From contig CAYXNR010000024.1 in NCBI GenBank assembly GCA_964466595.1, positions 1 through 34,045 on the forward strand: 34,045 nt of DNA, read 5' to 3'. Every line of letters starts with the position of its first letter. The first letter of the stretch is position 1. The notes beneath the pieces are model-generated. The model saw only the letters and a list, made by a program, of their open reading frames with translations. It was not told the DNA's origin and searched no databases. Both the position numbers and the translations under genes were made by a program. Positions 7,574-16,204 of the stretch are shown piece by piece. The DNA is from JABDGC01 sp964466595 (lineage in GTDB: Bacteria > Pseudomonadota > Gammaproteobacteria > DSM-16500).

Positions 7574-8229
7574 TAATCCTCAAGCACGCCTTGCTTTTCA
7601 AGTATTCCTAGACGCATAGCGAGTAAGGTGAGTTCGACATCGCTTTTAATGCTTAATTTTTCAAAAATTCGATAACGATAGCTATTAATTGTCTTGATGC
7701 TCAAGCAAAGTTTATCCGAAATCTGCTTGGTTTTCTGACCCTGCGTAATCATCAGCATAATTTGCAATTCACGTTCGGATAAAACATCGAGAGGAGAAGC
7801 CTGATCTTCTAAAGCATAGCGTTTGAGGGCTAATTGTTGAGCAATTTCGGGGCATAAATAACGTTCACCGGCATAGAGTCGGCGGATGGCTTTCAGCATT
7901 TCCTCGGCATTACAACCCTTTGTGATATAACCCGCAGCCCCGGCTTGCAATAAACGCGAGGGATAGGGCTCATCTTCGCAAACTGTCAAGGCAAGTACTC
8001 GAATCATGGGATTATGACGCAGCATTTTCCGAGTCGCTTCGAGCCCCCCAATCCCCGGCATCTGTAGATCCATAATCACTACATCAGGAGCCAATTCTTT
8101 GGTTAACTTGATTGCTTCTTCTCCCGTACTGGCTTCCCCTACCACCACAAGACCTTTGGCATCTTGTAGCAGACGTTTTATTCCTAATCTTACTAAGTCG
8201 TGATCATCCACCAAAAGAACTTTGATCAA
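7573..8229 (-). CDS. letA: GacA/UvrY/LetA-family response regulator
   Basis: Two-component response regulator of the FixJ/NarL class. From a TTG start at 8229 it is 218 residues, the size of UvrY, GacA and LetA. The receiver domain has the acidic pair D8/D9, phospho-acceptor D54 (VIMDLQMPG) and K104. The LuxR-type helix-turn-helix spans about 147-207 (LSERELQIMLMI, SIKTINSYRYRIFEKL). The upstream GGAG lies eight bases before TTG. An ATG-initiated frame beginning at 8322 would add 31 atypical residues. In Legionella and Coxiella relatives this regulator, with its sensor LetS/GacS, controls the RsmY/Z-CsrA switch between replicative and transmissive phases; that role is inferred from family membership. 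No sensor kinase is nearby. Confidence 0.9.
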   Translation of the reverse strand: MIKVLLVDDHDLVRLGIKRLLQDAKGLVVVGEASTGEEAIKLTKELAPDVVIMDLQMPGIGGLEATRKMLRHNPMIRVLALTVCEDEPYPSRLLQAGAAGYITKGCNAEEMLKAIRRLYAGERYLCPEIAQQLALKRYALEDQASPLDVLSERELQIMLMITQGQKTKQISDKLCLSIKTINSYRYRIFEKLSIKSDVELTLLAMRLGILEKQGVLED

Positions 8230-8261
8230 CTTGAAATCTCCGTAAAATCGAACAACCATTT

Positions 8262-8291
8262 TTAAAACCAAAAGCAAGCTTTTGATTTTAA
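8262..8291 (-). promoter_or_regulatory. Palindrome in the leader of the response regulator
   Basis: A 30-bp near-perfect palindrome (arms of 14 bases, one mismatch: TTAAAACCAAAAGC and GCTTTTGATTTTAA) lies 32 bp upstream of the TTG start and downstream of tRNA-Ser on the same strand. It could be an operator, an attenuator or a weak terminator after the tRNA. Only the symmetry is seen. Confidence 0.4.
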
Positions 8292-8348
8292 CCCCATTAT
8301 GCAGTGTTACTAGAAAAACCAAGCAAAATCACTTTATTATAATTATCT

Positions 8349-8424
<76 letters not shown>

Positions 8425-8438
<14 letters not shown>

Positions 8439-9135
8439 CTTCTGACCAGAGACACTTACCTTGTTTTATCATTTTTTGCAAGTATTCTTCATGTGATTGT
8501 TGCTCTTCTGTTGTCGCTTGAATAATAATTTTTTGTCTTTTTTCATTAATCTGCGCTAGCGGTTGTTGCTCAAGGAGTTCCGCACTCTGATCTAGCCCAT
8601 CTAAAATACTACGCTGTCCTTCGGTCATGGACAAATAAACCTGGGCCAATAAGTAGGCATCTAAGAGAGCACCGTGGTATTCGCGATGTCTATTATCTAC
8701 GCCATAACGTTTGCAAAGCGCATCTAAATTATTACGCATTCCGACATGTAATTTTCTTGCGAGCGCCAGCGTGTCGAGAATACGGCAATAGGCCGTCAAG
8801 GGTTTCCAATTTTTTTCACAGCGCTGTAATTCATTATTAATAAAACCAAGATCAAAGGGAGCATTATGAATAATTAATTCAGCACCTTGAACAAAATCGA
8901 TGAAATCTGAAGCAAGATCAGCAAAAAGAGGTTTATCGACCAGAAAAGAGCGCTTGATTCCATGAATAGCTTCTGCACCCTCATCGAGGTCGCGTTCTGG
9001 ATTGAAATAGCAATGATATTTTTTATGAGTCAACTTGCGGTTTAGCAATTCGACACAAGCAATTTCAATAATACGATGTCCCTGCTCAACCTGAAGACCT
9101 GTTGTTTCAGTATCTAATACAATTTGACGTGACAT
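8425..9135 (-). CDS. dnaQ: DNA polymerase III epsilon subunit (proofreading 3'-5' exonuclease)
   Basis: DEDDh exonuclease of the replicative polymerase core. Motif ExoI is VLDTETTGL (D8, E10), ExoII is HNAPFDLGF (D95), and ExoIII is HGALLDAY (H154, D159). The C-terminal 60 residues, which bind the alpha subunit, are present; the total of 236 residues is close to the 243 of E. coli. Downstream of rnhA by 16 bp on the same strand. The last codons (GRDG and TGA) are encoded by the 5' end of tRNA-Ser, a 14-base overlap on the same strand. RNase P maturation of a joint transcript would therefore remove the dnaQ stop codon. Confidence 0.96.
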
Positions 9136-9151
9136 ACTCCATCCTGCTTTA

Positions 9152-9589
9152 TTATTTTAAAAAGTGATCGATGGCTTTTTTGGCTAAGGCATCGACTCGT
9201 TCATTTTCTGGATGTCCATTATGCCCGCGAACCCAATGCCATTTAATGTGGTGACGCCGCGTTTCCTGTTCGAGTTTTTCCCACAAGTCTGCGTTTTTTA
9301 TCGGCTTATTTCCCGAATTGCGCCAATTGCGTTTTTTCCATGAGGCTAGCCAAATAGTAATTCCTTTTTGAACATATTGAGAATCAGTGAAAAAATCAAC
9401 TGAACAAGCTTCTTTTAAGGAAGCCAAGGCTTCGATTGCCGCTGTCAATTCCATGCGATTGTTCGTTGTATCGCTCTCCCCGCCTGAAATTTCTTTTTCG
9501 CGATGTTGATAACGCAGTAAGGCAGCCCAGCCGCCTGGACCAGGATTCCCACGACAGGAACCATCTGCATAGATATAAACCTGTTTCAT
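9152..9589 (-). CDS. rnhA: Ribonuclease HI
   Basis: Degrades RNA in RNA-DNA hybrids. The 145-residue protein keeps all catalytic positions: D9 (YADGSCRGNPG), E47 (NRMELTA), D69 (FFTDSQYV), H123 (RGHNGHPEN) and D133 (RVDALAK). Its start overlaps the stop of the upstream methyltransferase gene (ATGA, 9586-9589), and dnaQ follows 16 bp downstream. The set is a likely minus-strand operon that keeps the gammaproteobacterial neighbourhood (in E. coli, mltD-gloB-yafS-rnhA with dnaQ next to it). Confidence 0.97.
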   Translation of the reverse strand: MKQVYIYADGSCRGNPGPGGWAALLRYQHREKEISGGESDTTNNRMELTAAIEALASLKEACSVDFFTDSQYVQKGITIWLASWKKRNWRNSGNKPIKNADLWEKLEQETRRHHIKWHWVRGHNGHPENERVDALAKKAIDHFLK

Positions 9590-10335
9590 TTTGCATTCCG
9601 AACAGTTGGCCCAGGAATACTAGTTGGAATTCGCATATTGGCAATACTTTGTTTCCAACGCAAACGAATTGGCGTAAGCGGAATAAACTTAGCTCGAGCC
9701 ATTAAAACGTAAAGCGCCCCACAAGGCAAATGGCAGGTATTACCCACCCACTCAAGAAATTGTAACTTTTTTAAGGAAGAGATGTTTTTCATAGGCGGAC
9801 TATACAAAGCATTGCGCTGTTTCACCAGCTCAAAATCAGAAAGATCTAACCATTTTTTCAAAGTGCCTGGTTTGATAGAGTGCATACCGGGTAAGCTTGC
9901 TTTCTTCGAATGAAGTATTTTACTGAGACCCCATAAACTGTAGGGATTAAATCCGCAAATAATGAGATGTCCCTCGGGTTTAATGATACGGCAGGCTTCT
10001 GAAAGCAATTGTCGTGGATTATCGACCAACTCCATCGTATGGGGAAGAACAACCACATCAATACTTCCAGAGATAACCGGAAGCTCATAGAAAGCACTCT
10101 CAATTACTTTTATCTCACTTTGTTTAGGAAAGGACAGCGGTGTAACGAGAGAATGGCAGGACAAGGCTAGGGTTTGGATCAGCACATTTTGCTGCGGAAC
10201 ACCAATCAACATGAGATGCTTGCCATACTTTCCCGATAAAAAAGTCTCTAAAAGATTTTTTTCTGTTTGTAAAATAAACTGACCTATTCCCTGATTAAGC
10301 CATTGATCCCATTGGGCTATTGAACGATGTGACAT
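9586..10335 (-). CDS. Class I SAM-dependent methyltransferase (YafS-like)
   Basis: 249-residue Rossmann-fold methyltransferase. The acidic post-II and later core strands are visible (SGSIDVVVLPHTMELVDNPRQ with motif ILKPEGHLIICGFNPYSLWG in a close variant). The glycine-rich motif I is weak (HLMLIGVPQQNVLI), so SAM binding is inferred from the rest of the fold. Position next to rnhA and across from mltD matches E. coli yafS, whose substrate is unknown. A purine-rich ribosome site (GGAAGGAGA) directly precedes the ATG. The stop overlaps the rnhA start. Confidence 0.85.
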   Translation of the reverse strand: MSHRSIAQWDQWLNQGIGQFILQTEKNLLETFLSGKYGKHLMLIGVPQQNVLIQTLALSCHSLVTPLSFPKQSEIKVIESAFYELPVISGSIDVVVLPHTMELVDNPRQLLSEACRIIKPEGHLIICGFNPYSLWGLSKILHSKKASLPGMHSIKPGTLKKWLDLSDFELVKQRNALYSPPMKNISSLKKLQFLEWVGNTCHLPCGALYVLMARAKFIPLTPIRLRWKQSIANMRIPTSIPGPTVRNAK

Positions 10336-10638
10336 TCTCCTTCCCCCTTACTTGGCAAGTCTTTTTGGTTTTTGTATAAAATACCAGCATACCTCTCGGA
10401 TCTATCAAAATTTAATATACATTTCTATCCAAAACAATAACTTGACCTCCCTTAATTTAACGGTACCATAGGGAACATTAGTTCACTGGGGTAGCCTTGA
10501 ACAGGACTCGATGACTCACTGATGCTTTAACATCATACCTCGGACAATCTGCCTCTGGAAGGAGGTATTGCGCTTACTTGAATGAGCGTCTCAGATTTCT
10601 AAAGAATAAATAAAATTGGCTTAAGCTAAGGAAAAATC
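10336..10638. other. Divergent intergenic region with a possible structured leader or small RNA
   Basis: No protein-coding gene is seen here. On the plus strand TTGACC (10442-10447) and TACCAT (10464-10469), 16 bp apart, form a plausible promoter. Downstream lie several potential helices: GTTCA/TGAAC (10481-10502), ATACCTC/GAGGTAT (10535-10568, enclosing an alternative CCTC/GAGG hairpin) and CGCTTA/TGAGCG (10571-10588). Five GGA triplets occur in the same stretch. It could be the mltD leader or an independent small RNA. It does not match any RNA family I can recognise. Confidence 0.4.
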
Positions 10639-12306
10639 GTGCTCCCAAAAAAGAAGCTTTTATGGATAAAACAACTGGTGAGTATTTTATTTGGCTCACT
10701 TTTAATCAATCATCTTTCCTATGCTTCTTTAACGCAAGAAGGTATCCAAATTTATCAAAAAAATGACGGGGCTATCGTCAAAAAAGCAACCGCTGATGAT
10801 GTCCTGCGCTATCATAGCGCCGATAATTTATGGGATGTGCTACGCTCAGAATTTACGCTCTCTTCTGAAGAATATAATCCAGCAGTTCAGGAAAATATTG
10901 ATTGGCTAATGAATGATGGAGATTTTTTAACTCGCACCTCCCTACGAGCAGCCCCCTATCTCTACTTTATTCACCAGCAGGTAAAAAAACGCAAGCTACC
11001 CATTGAACTCGTCCTGCTCCCGATTATAGAAAGTGGTTATAACCCTTTTATTTATTCCACCGCTGGCGCTGCTGGTATTTGGCAAATCATGCCAAATACG
11101 GCTACAGGCTTTGGCATTAAGCAGGACTGGTGGTATGACGGAAGACGGGATGTAGTCGTCTCTACGCGGGGAGCTCTCGATTATCTTTCCTACCTTTTTG
11201 ACTTTTTCGACGGTAATTCTTTACTGGCTATTGCCGCCTATAACTCTGGCGAAGGAGCGGTCATGTCTGCTATTCGCCGTAATATCCGGGAGGGCAAAAG
11301 TACCGATTTCTGGTCCCTTCCTCTGCCTCGGGAAACGCGGACCTATGTCCCGCGTCTGCTCGCCTTAACTTCTATTATTGCTCATCCTGATCGCTATCCC
11401 ATCCATTTTCCTCCCGTACGCAATGCACCCTATCTCGCGCAAGTTGATGTAGGCGGACAAATTGATTTAAAACGAGCCGCTAGCTTCGCTGGTCTCAGTT
11501 TAAAAAAAATACAACAACTGAATCCCGGCTTTAATCGTCTAGTCACGCATCCCAATGGACCCTACAAACTGGTCCTACCGATTGAAAACGTTGAGCAGTT
11601 TATGGCACATTTAGCGACCACCTCACTCTCTCAGCATATCGATTGGACACAATACCAAATTAAATCAGGCGACACCCTGGAATTGCTGGCTAAACGCTTT
11701 AAAACAACCTCCTCTGTTCTTCGGGAAATTAACCATCTTCAGGGAGGACTGAAAAAAGATATGAAATTAGTGATCCCCAGAACGATCACAACAGTAAAAG
11801 GAAAGAAAGAAAAGCTAGAGGAATTTACTCAGTTTGTTTCAAGCAAGAAAGACAGTAAAACAACCCTGAGTGAAGGGAAAAATTATACTAAGGAAAATAT
11901 GCAAGCCGGGGATACGCTTTATATGATCCGTCAGGATGATAGCATGAAGAAAATTGCTAGCCATTTTCATTTGCCGGTCAAGCTTATTTTTGCAGCCAAT
12001 CAACTGCCGGCTTCTGCTGTCCTTCATCCCGGCGATCAATTACTCATACCCACTCATTTAGTCGAAGCAGGCGCTTACGCTTCCACAAAAACTTCTCCAC
12101 CGCGGAATCTTGCTCCCGGCGATACCCTTTATATGATCAGACAGGGAGACAACATAGAAAAAATCGCAGAGAAATTTAAAACCACAGCTGCTGCGATACG
12201 GCTTGCTAATTTGATGACAAACTCTACTCTCAAAGAGGGAGATCACTTGATCATCCCAAGCCATTTTGCTCAGCTTAAAAATCAAGCTCTTCCTTCTCGA
12301 GTGTAA
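10639..12306 (+). CDS. mltD: Membrane-bound lytic murein transglycosylase D
   Basis: Cleaves glycan strands of peptidoglycan in the periplasm. GTG start at 10639 preceded by AAGGA. The 555-residue product has a signal peptide (residues 1 to about 29, LSYA-S), an SLT domain with the catalytic glutamate E131 (IIESGYNP) and AGAAGIWQIMPNTA, then three LysM peptidoglycan-binding domains at about 340-383, 420-467 and 490-540. LysM 2 and 3 share GDTLYMIRQ, which suggests a recent duplication. No lipobox cysteine is present, so unlike E. coli MltD it is probably not a lipoprotein. Divergent from the methyltransferase-rnhA-dnaQ genes. Confidence 0.95.
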   Translation: MLPKKKLLWIKQLVSILFGSLLINHLSYASLTQEGIQIYQKNDGAIVKKATADDVLRYHSADNLWDVLRSEFTLSSEEYNPAVQENIDWLMNDGDFLTRTSLRAAPYLYFIHQQVKKRKLPIELVLLPIIESGYNPFIYSTAGAAGIWQIMPNTATGFGIKQDWWYDGRRDVVVSTRGALDYLSYLFDFFDGNSLLAIAAYNSGEGAVMSAIRRNIREGKSTDFWSLPLPRETRTYVPRLLALTSIIAHPDRYPIHFPPVRNAPYLAQVDVGGQIDLKRAASFAGLSLKKIQQLNPGFNRLVTHPNGPYKLVLPIENVEQFMAHLATTSLSQHIDWTQYQIKSGDTLELLAKRFKTTSSVLREINHLQGGLKKDMKLVIPRTITTVKGKKEKLEEFTQFVSSKKDSKTTLSEGKNYTKENMQAGDTLYMIRQDDSMKKIASHFHLPVKLIFAANQLPASAVLHPGDQLLIPTHLVEAGAYASTKTSPPRNLAPGDTLYMIRQGDNIEKIAEKFKTTAAAIRLANLMTNSTLKEGDHLIIPSHFAQLKNQALPSRV

Positions 12307-12438
12307 CAACCAGACATTTCTTTAAAAATTGCTATTTAAATGAAAACACTAGCTTGCTTTCCATAGTCTATACTTAAAAAGAATCTTTCCCTCAATGAAA
12401 CGGGGTATTGATATGCTATTGATTAGACTGGTGTTTAT

Positions 12439-15400
12439 ATGTCAACTACAGACGAAATAAGACTTCGAAACTTAGATCTTAGAATTACCAAAGAAAACAC
12501 TCCTTTAGGCGAAAGAGTAATAGATATTGAGGTTAAAATTACAGATAAAAAGCGCAGTGAATTTTTAAATCATTTTAAACAAAAAAATATCTCCTGGAGA
12601 ACGAATTCTTACACAGGCTTAGTTCAGGAAGGATTAAGCAATTACCATTATCATAAAAAATTTATAGAAAAGCAGGCAGAAAAAAAGAATGATCCCCTTA
12701 CTAAGCTCATGAAAATGATACAAGCTTGCCTTAAACCCTGCGCGCAATTAGAAAGATTGATAAATAATCCTCCCCGCTCAAAAGATTGTTTTGAACAGCT
12801 CGCCGATTTAAAAAAGGCTGTAGAAAGTTGCAAGACAGCTTTAATTGAAATTTTTACTTCCCACGAGCCAGAAGGTCAAGCTATAAATATACTGGAAAAT
12901 AATTTCGATCAGTTTATAAAGCAAATTGAAGCATTTGAAAAAAGTCCTCCTACAGCTCTTGAACTGCAGCAATTATTTTGTAGTCAAGATGGCGCTATAA
13001 ATGGCTCATTGACAATTCAATCCCTGGGTTCCTTTTTAGCAAGCCAATTACATTTTATTACGGGGTATGGAATAGATGAGGTTTACCGAATTACCGATCA
13101 GGCTAGCCAAACCACCGATCAGGTTGACCGAACCACCGATCAGGTTGACCGAACCACCGATCAGGCTGGCCAAACCACCGATCAGGCTGGCCAAACCACC
13201 GGCAAGGTTGACCGAACTATCGAGAATAGAATGACTCAACTTATCTTTGTTCATCCCGCCATTAAAGAACTCTCTGATGTAAAATCGCATTTAGAAATAA
13301 GAACTCTCTCTGCACAAGGTGCGCGTACAGAAAACAGCCAAATCCCTATACCCGGTGAACTACTTGATTTAATTGAGGCACTCGATGATGAAGAAGAGGA
13401 GCAAATAGAAGAGAAAGAAAAAGAGCAAACAAAAGAGAAAAAAGAAGATTTAAAATGGCTATCATTAAAACCCTACTTAAATCAGTTTAAAGATGTTGAA
13501 GAAGTAAATAAAATGCTTTTTTTGCTATCACCGGACAATACCGACAAACCTTTCAACAACCCGGCCTTTAATTGGACCTGGCATGGCTTATTTGTCTTAG
13601 GTAGTGTGCTTGAAGTACTTACTTCAAGTATACATATGGCACTCTCAATTTTTTCCTTTGGCGTAGACATCTTTCTTCTTGGACCAATCAATAAGATCTT
13701 TGGCTCAAGCTTTTCAAGTGAAAGATTTGATAATTTGCTTACTCGAGTGCATTCTAAATTATCTTTTGCAACCTTCTGCAAAAATAAATTACGAGAAAAA
13801 TACACGGAAACTTATAAGCCTGACGAAAAAAAATTCTTTGATAGCCTATGGAAACATACCCCACACAATTTTCTTTTTTCAGCTCATGAAACAATAGATA
13901 CTGTTAATGAATTAAATGCGTATATATCTTTATATTCCGGTCATCGCTCTGCACGTATTTTTCGTAATTGGGTGAGCGGAGTAGCAACCGCTATACTGAA
14001 CTTAGGCAGTGAATTTAAATATACCTTTACACCTTCAAAGCCCCATTATCGACAACTGACCTTTAGAGAAAAACAAAAAGCGATTGCTGATCAATACAAT
14101 GAGTTAAAATCACTATTTAATGATGAAAAACAAAAAATATTTGGAAATAAAGTAACAGAAGCTTTAAAGCAAAATGAAGCAGAAGCAGCGACAGAAAAAA
14201 AAGAATCAGAACAAGTAGTCCAGAAAAGCCAAGCAGTACAAAAAGATGCTTGGACTCCCGGAAGACCCTGGACACCTAATGAATTTTCATCTTTTCTTGA
14301 TGTGCCTGAAGAAATATTAACAGGCCTTGCGAATCAATTCATTGATAAAATGTTTAGACATAATCCTGGAACTGCTACTTTTTCATTTATGTTATCGCTA
14401 GCTACTTTTGGTGTTTTAATGACACCGTCTAGTGCAAACACTAAACTAAAATATATGGGATATTTTGCAGAATGGCTAAGCAAGCATTTTACAGGTAAAA
14501 CCATTGCAGAGGGATCGATGCCAAAGCTTGTCTCAGTTTTTTTACAATGGAAAATAATGGTTTTAACCTCAGAACTTGGTGTAGAACTATCTCATCTGAA
14601 TGTTGATTTTTTGCGAGCAACTTTTAAGGATCTCGATCGCATGGCCTTAATTATTGTGACCTTAATTGCTTTAGGAAATTCCTTACAAATTTTTAAATAT
14701 TATCCTATTTTAACACAGGATTTAATTGATCCAAGCGCCCATCCTTTGTGGGATAAAACCGCTCTTTTAATCCCTCACTTAATAAATAGTTTTGGAGAAG
14801 AAGCTGCTGAGTCAAACCAAGGCAGCTTTCCTTTACGCTATGTGGAGCAATTAACGCTTGGTTTTAAATCTATATTAATGTCACAATCCGCTTTAGAAAT
14901 TCATCCTCGAGAAAAAGTTTTAGATATAGATAAGATTATAAGGCGTATTCTGGATCTAGCAGAAAAAAGAGAAAAAACGGAAGCAATAAAAGCAGGAGCA
15001 GAACCAGAAACAGGAGCGACAGAAGCAAATGCAACAGCAGAAGCAACAGCAGAAGCAGCAGAAGCAACAGCAGCGGTAGCGACAGAAGCAGCAATTGAAG
15101 AAGTTGCTACTTTACTGGATCTCAGTGACACTCAAGCTCCGAACCCCGATGCACAGCGACAATATGAAGAGTTAATTCAGATCTTTGAAAATATTGGTTT
15201 TAATCCGCTGACTACTCTAGCCACTAAAGAGTTTGATAACACAGTTACTGGAGACTTAAGACAGGCCCTTTATGTAGTAAATCAAATGGAGGGTATAAAA
15301 GGCGGTGGCTTTAAAACAATAGAAGAGGCTTGGTTTTTTTATGATTACCTTGATGAGCAATTTGATGACTATATTAAAGAACGAGATAGCTTAGGTTTTC

Positions 15401-16200
15401 CTATCAGCGAAGAATGTTTTTTAAAAGAGCGTTATTTAGCCAATTTTGATAATAAATATTGCAATAGCAGTCTAAGCGGTATACTCAGATTTATGAGTAT
15501 TGTTCCACTTTACCCTCTCACCTTAACATGGCGTCTGTGTAAATATATTTTTTCCTATTCTCCTTATGTGAAAAATGAGGTCAGAAATAGCTTTATTAAA
15601 GATGCGGCCATGTTAATTCAACTGCCCATTGCTTGTTTGCGACTATTACGCACGGCTGCAAGAGCTAGCAGCTACAGCCTTCGACCTCTATTGTTAACAG
15701 CAGGCATTTTAATTGCCTCTCCTGGGCTGCTAACACTCTGCGCCCTCGGTTGTAAAAAGGACGCTCGCGAGATTGTAAGTGGTCTCATCATCTATACTAC
15801 CGCTATTCGTTTTCATCGCTTTAGTGGAACAGGTTGGCTAAAAACCTTACAAGCAAAATTGGCTATGCATTGCAATATGAGCCAAGAAAAAGAATATTTA
15901 AAATTTTATGAAGACAGATTGCAGGAAAAATTAGATAAAAATGAAGGCTTAAAAAGTGACCACAGCCAATTGACAAAGTTAGTAGCTAAAAAAGAAAAAC
16001 AAAAAAAATCACCTCATAAAACTAAGTTCTTCTCTTCTGCTAAGTCTGCTAAGTTAGTTGAACAGGCTCGTATTATCTCAGCAAGTTCTTTGGAAGAAAA
16101 ACACAAAGCAACTAAGTTAAGAACTTTATTCGAGCATTCAAGCAGCTCTGTAGTGGAAAAAGCCCTCCCAAGACAAAAACAAGCAGCTAAAAAAAGATAA
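12439..16200 (+). CDS. Large membrane-associated protein of unknown function (possible effector)
   Basis: I do not recognise this 1253-residue protein. Visible parts in order: a charged N-terminal region; six heptapeptide repeats (TDQAGQT/TDQVDRT type) at residues 219-260; a Glu/Lys-rich stretch at about 316-338; a hydrophobic segment at about 381-415; further hydrophobic segments at about 647-664, 735-756, 1013-1040, 1057-1075 and 1079-1104; an Ala/Glu/Thr-rich low-complexity stretch at about 850-890; and a Lys-rich C-terminus ending QAAKKR. There is no N-terminal signal peptide. Large size, internal membrane segments, repeats and lack of a signal resemble secreted effectors of intracellular Legionellales, but this is inference only. 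The start has no clear ribosome site. It ends four bases from the convergent transporter gene. Confidence 0.85.
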   Translation: MSTTDEIRLRNLDLRITKENTPLGERVIDIEVKITDKKRSEFLNHFKQKNISWRTNSYTGLVQEGLSNYHYHKKFIEKQAEKKNDPLTKLMKMIQACLKPCAQLERLINNPPRSKDCFEQLADLKKAVESCKTALIEIFTSHEPEGQAINILENNFDQFIKQIEAFEKSPPTALELQQLFCSQDGAINGSLTIQSLGSFLASQLHFITGYGIDEVYRITDQASQTTDQVDRTTDQVDRTTDQAGQTTDQAGQTTGKVDRTIENRMTQLIFVHPAIKELSDVKSHLEIRTLSAQGARTENSQIPIPGELLDLIEALDDEEEEQIEEKEKEQTKEKKEDLKWLSLKPYLNQFKDVEEVNKMLFLLSPDNTDKPFNNPAFNWTWHGLFVLGSVLEVLTSSIHMALSIFSFGVDIFLLGPINKIFGSSFSSERFDNLLTRVHSKLSFATFCKNKLREKYTETYKPDEKKFFDSLWKHTPHNFLFSAHETIDTVNELNAYISLYSGHRSARIFRNWVSGVATAILNLGSEFKYTFTPSKPHYRQLTFREKQKAIADQYNELKSLFNDEKQKIFGNKVTEALKQNEAEAATEKKESEQVVQKSQAVQKDAWTPGRPWTPNEFSSFLDVPEEILTGLANQFIDKMFRHNPGTATFSFMLSLATFGVLMTPSSANTKLKYMGYFAEWLSKHFTGKTIAEGSMPKLVSVFLQWKIMVLTSELGVELSHLNVDFLRATFKDLDRMALIIVTLIALGNSLQIFKYYPILTQDLIDPSAHPLWDKTALLIPHLINSFGEEAAESNQGSFPLRYVEQLTLGFKSILMSQSALEIHPREKVLDIDKIIRRILDLAEKREKTEAIKAGAEPETGATEANATAEATAEAAEATAAVATEAAIEEVATLLDLSDTQAPNPDAQRQYEELIQIFENIGFNPLTTLATKEFDNTVTGDLRQALYVVNQMEGIKGGGFKTIEEAWFFYDYLDEQFDDYIKERDSLGFPISEECFLKERYLANFDNKYCNSSLSGILRFMSIVPLYPLTLTWRLCKYIFSYSPYVKNEVRNSFIKDAAMLIQLPIACLRLLRTAARASSYSLRPLLLTAGILIASPGLLTLCALGCKKDAREIVSGLIIYTTAIRFHRFSGTGWLKTLQAKLAMHCNMSQEKEYLKFYEDRLQEKLDKNEGLKSDHSQLTKLVAKKEKQKKSPHKTKFFSSAKSAKLVEQARIISASSLEEKHKATKLRTLFEHSSSSVVEKALPRQKQAAKKR
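13093..13218 (+). repeat. Six tandem 21-bp repeats encoding heptapeptides
   Basis: Consensus ACCGATCAGGYTGRCCRAAC plus C, six consecutive copies. Two variants alternate in blocks: one gives TDQAGQT/TDQASQT and the other TDQVDRT; the last copy is decayed (TGKVDRT). Because the unit length is a multiple of three, copy-number changes keep frame. Identical neighbouring copies (2-3 and 4-5) point to recent slippage or unequal exchange. Confidence 0.97.
14980..15105 (+). repeat. Low-complexity GCAGAAGCAACA-type tract in the large ORF
   Basis: Irregular repeats of GCA, GAA and ACA codons encode an Ala/Glu/Thr-rich stretch of about 40 residues, likely a flexible or helical linker between membrane-associated parts of the 1253-residue protein. 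Confidence 0.8.
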
Positions 16201-16204
16201 GCAG

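Noticed and set aside
8230..8322. ATG-initiated longer form of the response regulator
   Set aside because: It would translate the palindromic leader and add 31 residues absent from UvrY/GacA/LetA; TTG 8229 has a proper GGAG.
10470..10610. 6S RNA or 4.5S SRP RNA upstream of mltD
   Set aside because: CTGGAAGGAGG recalls the SRP tetraloop region but the invariant AAGCAGCC side is missing, and no long closing stem or central bubble of 6S RNA can be formed.
13093..13218. CRISPR-like direct repeats
   Set aside because: The units are contiguous with no spacers and keep a codon frame inside a long ORF; this is a coding minisatellite.
13048..13290. Reverse-strand ORF with a glycine/serine-rich repeat peptide
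   Set aside because: It only mirrors the 21-bp tandem repeats of the large plus-strand gene, which stay open in several frames.
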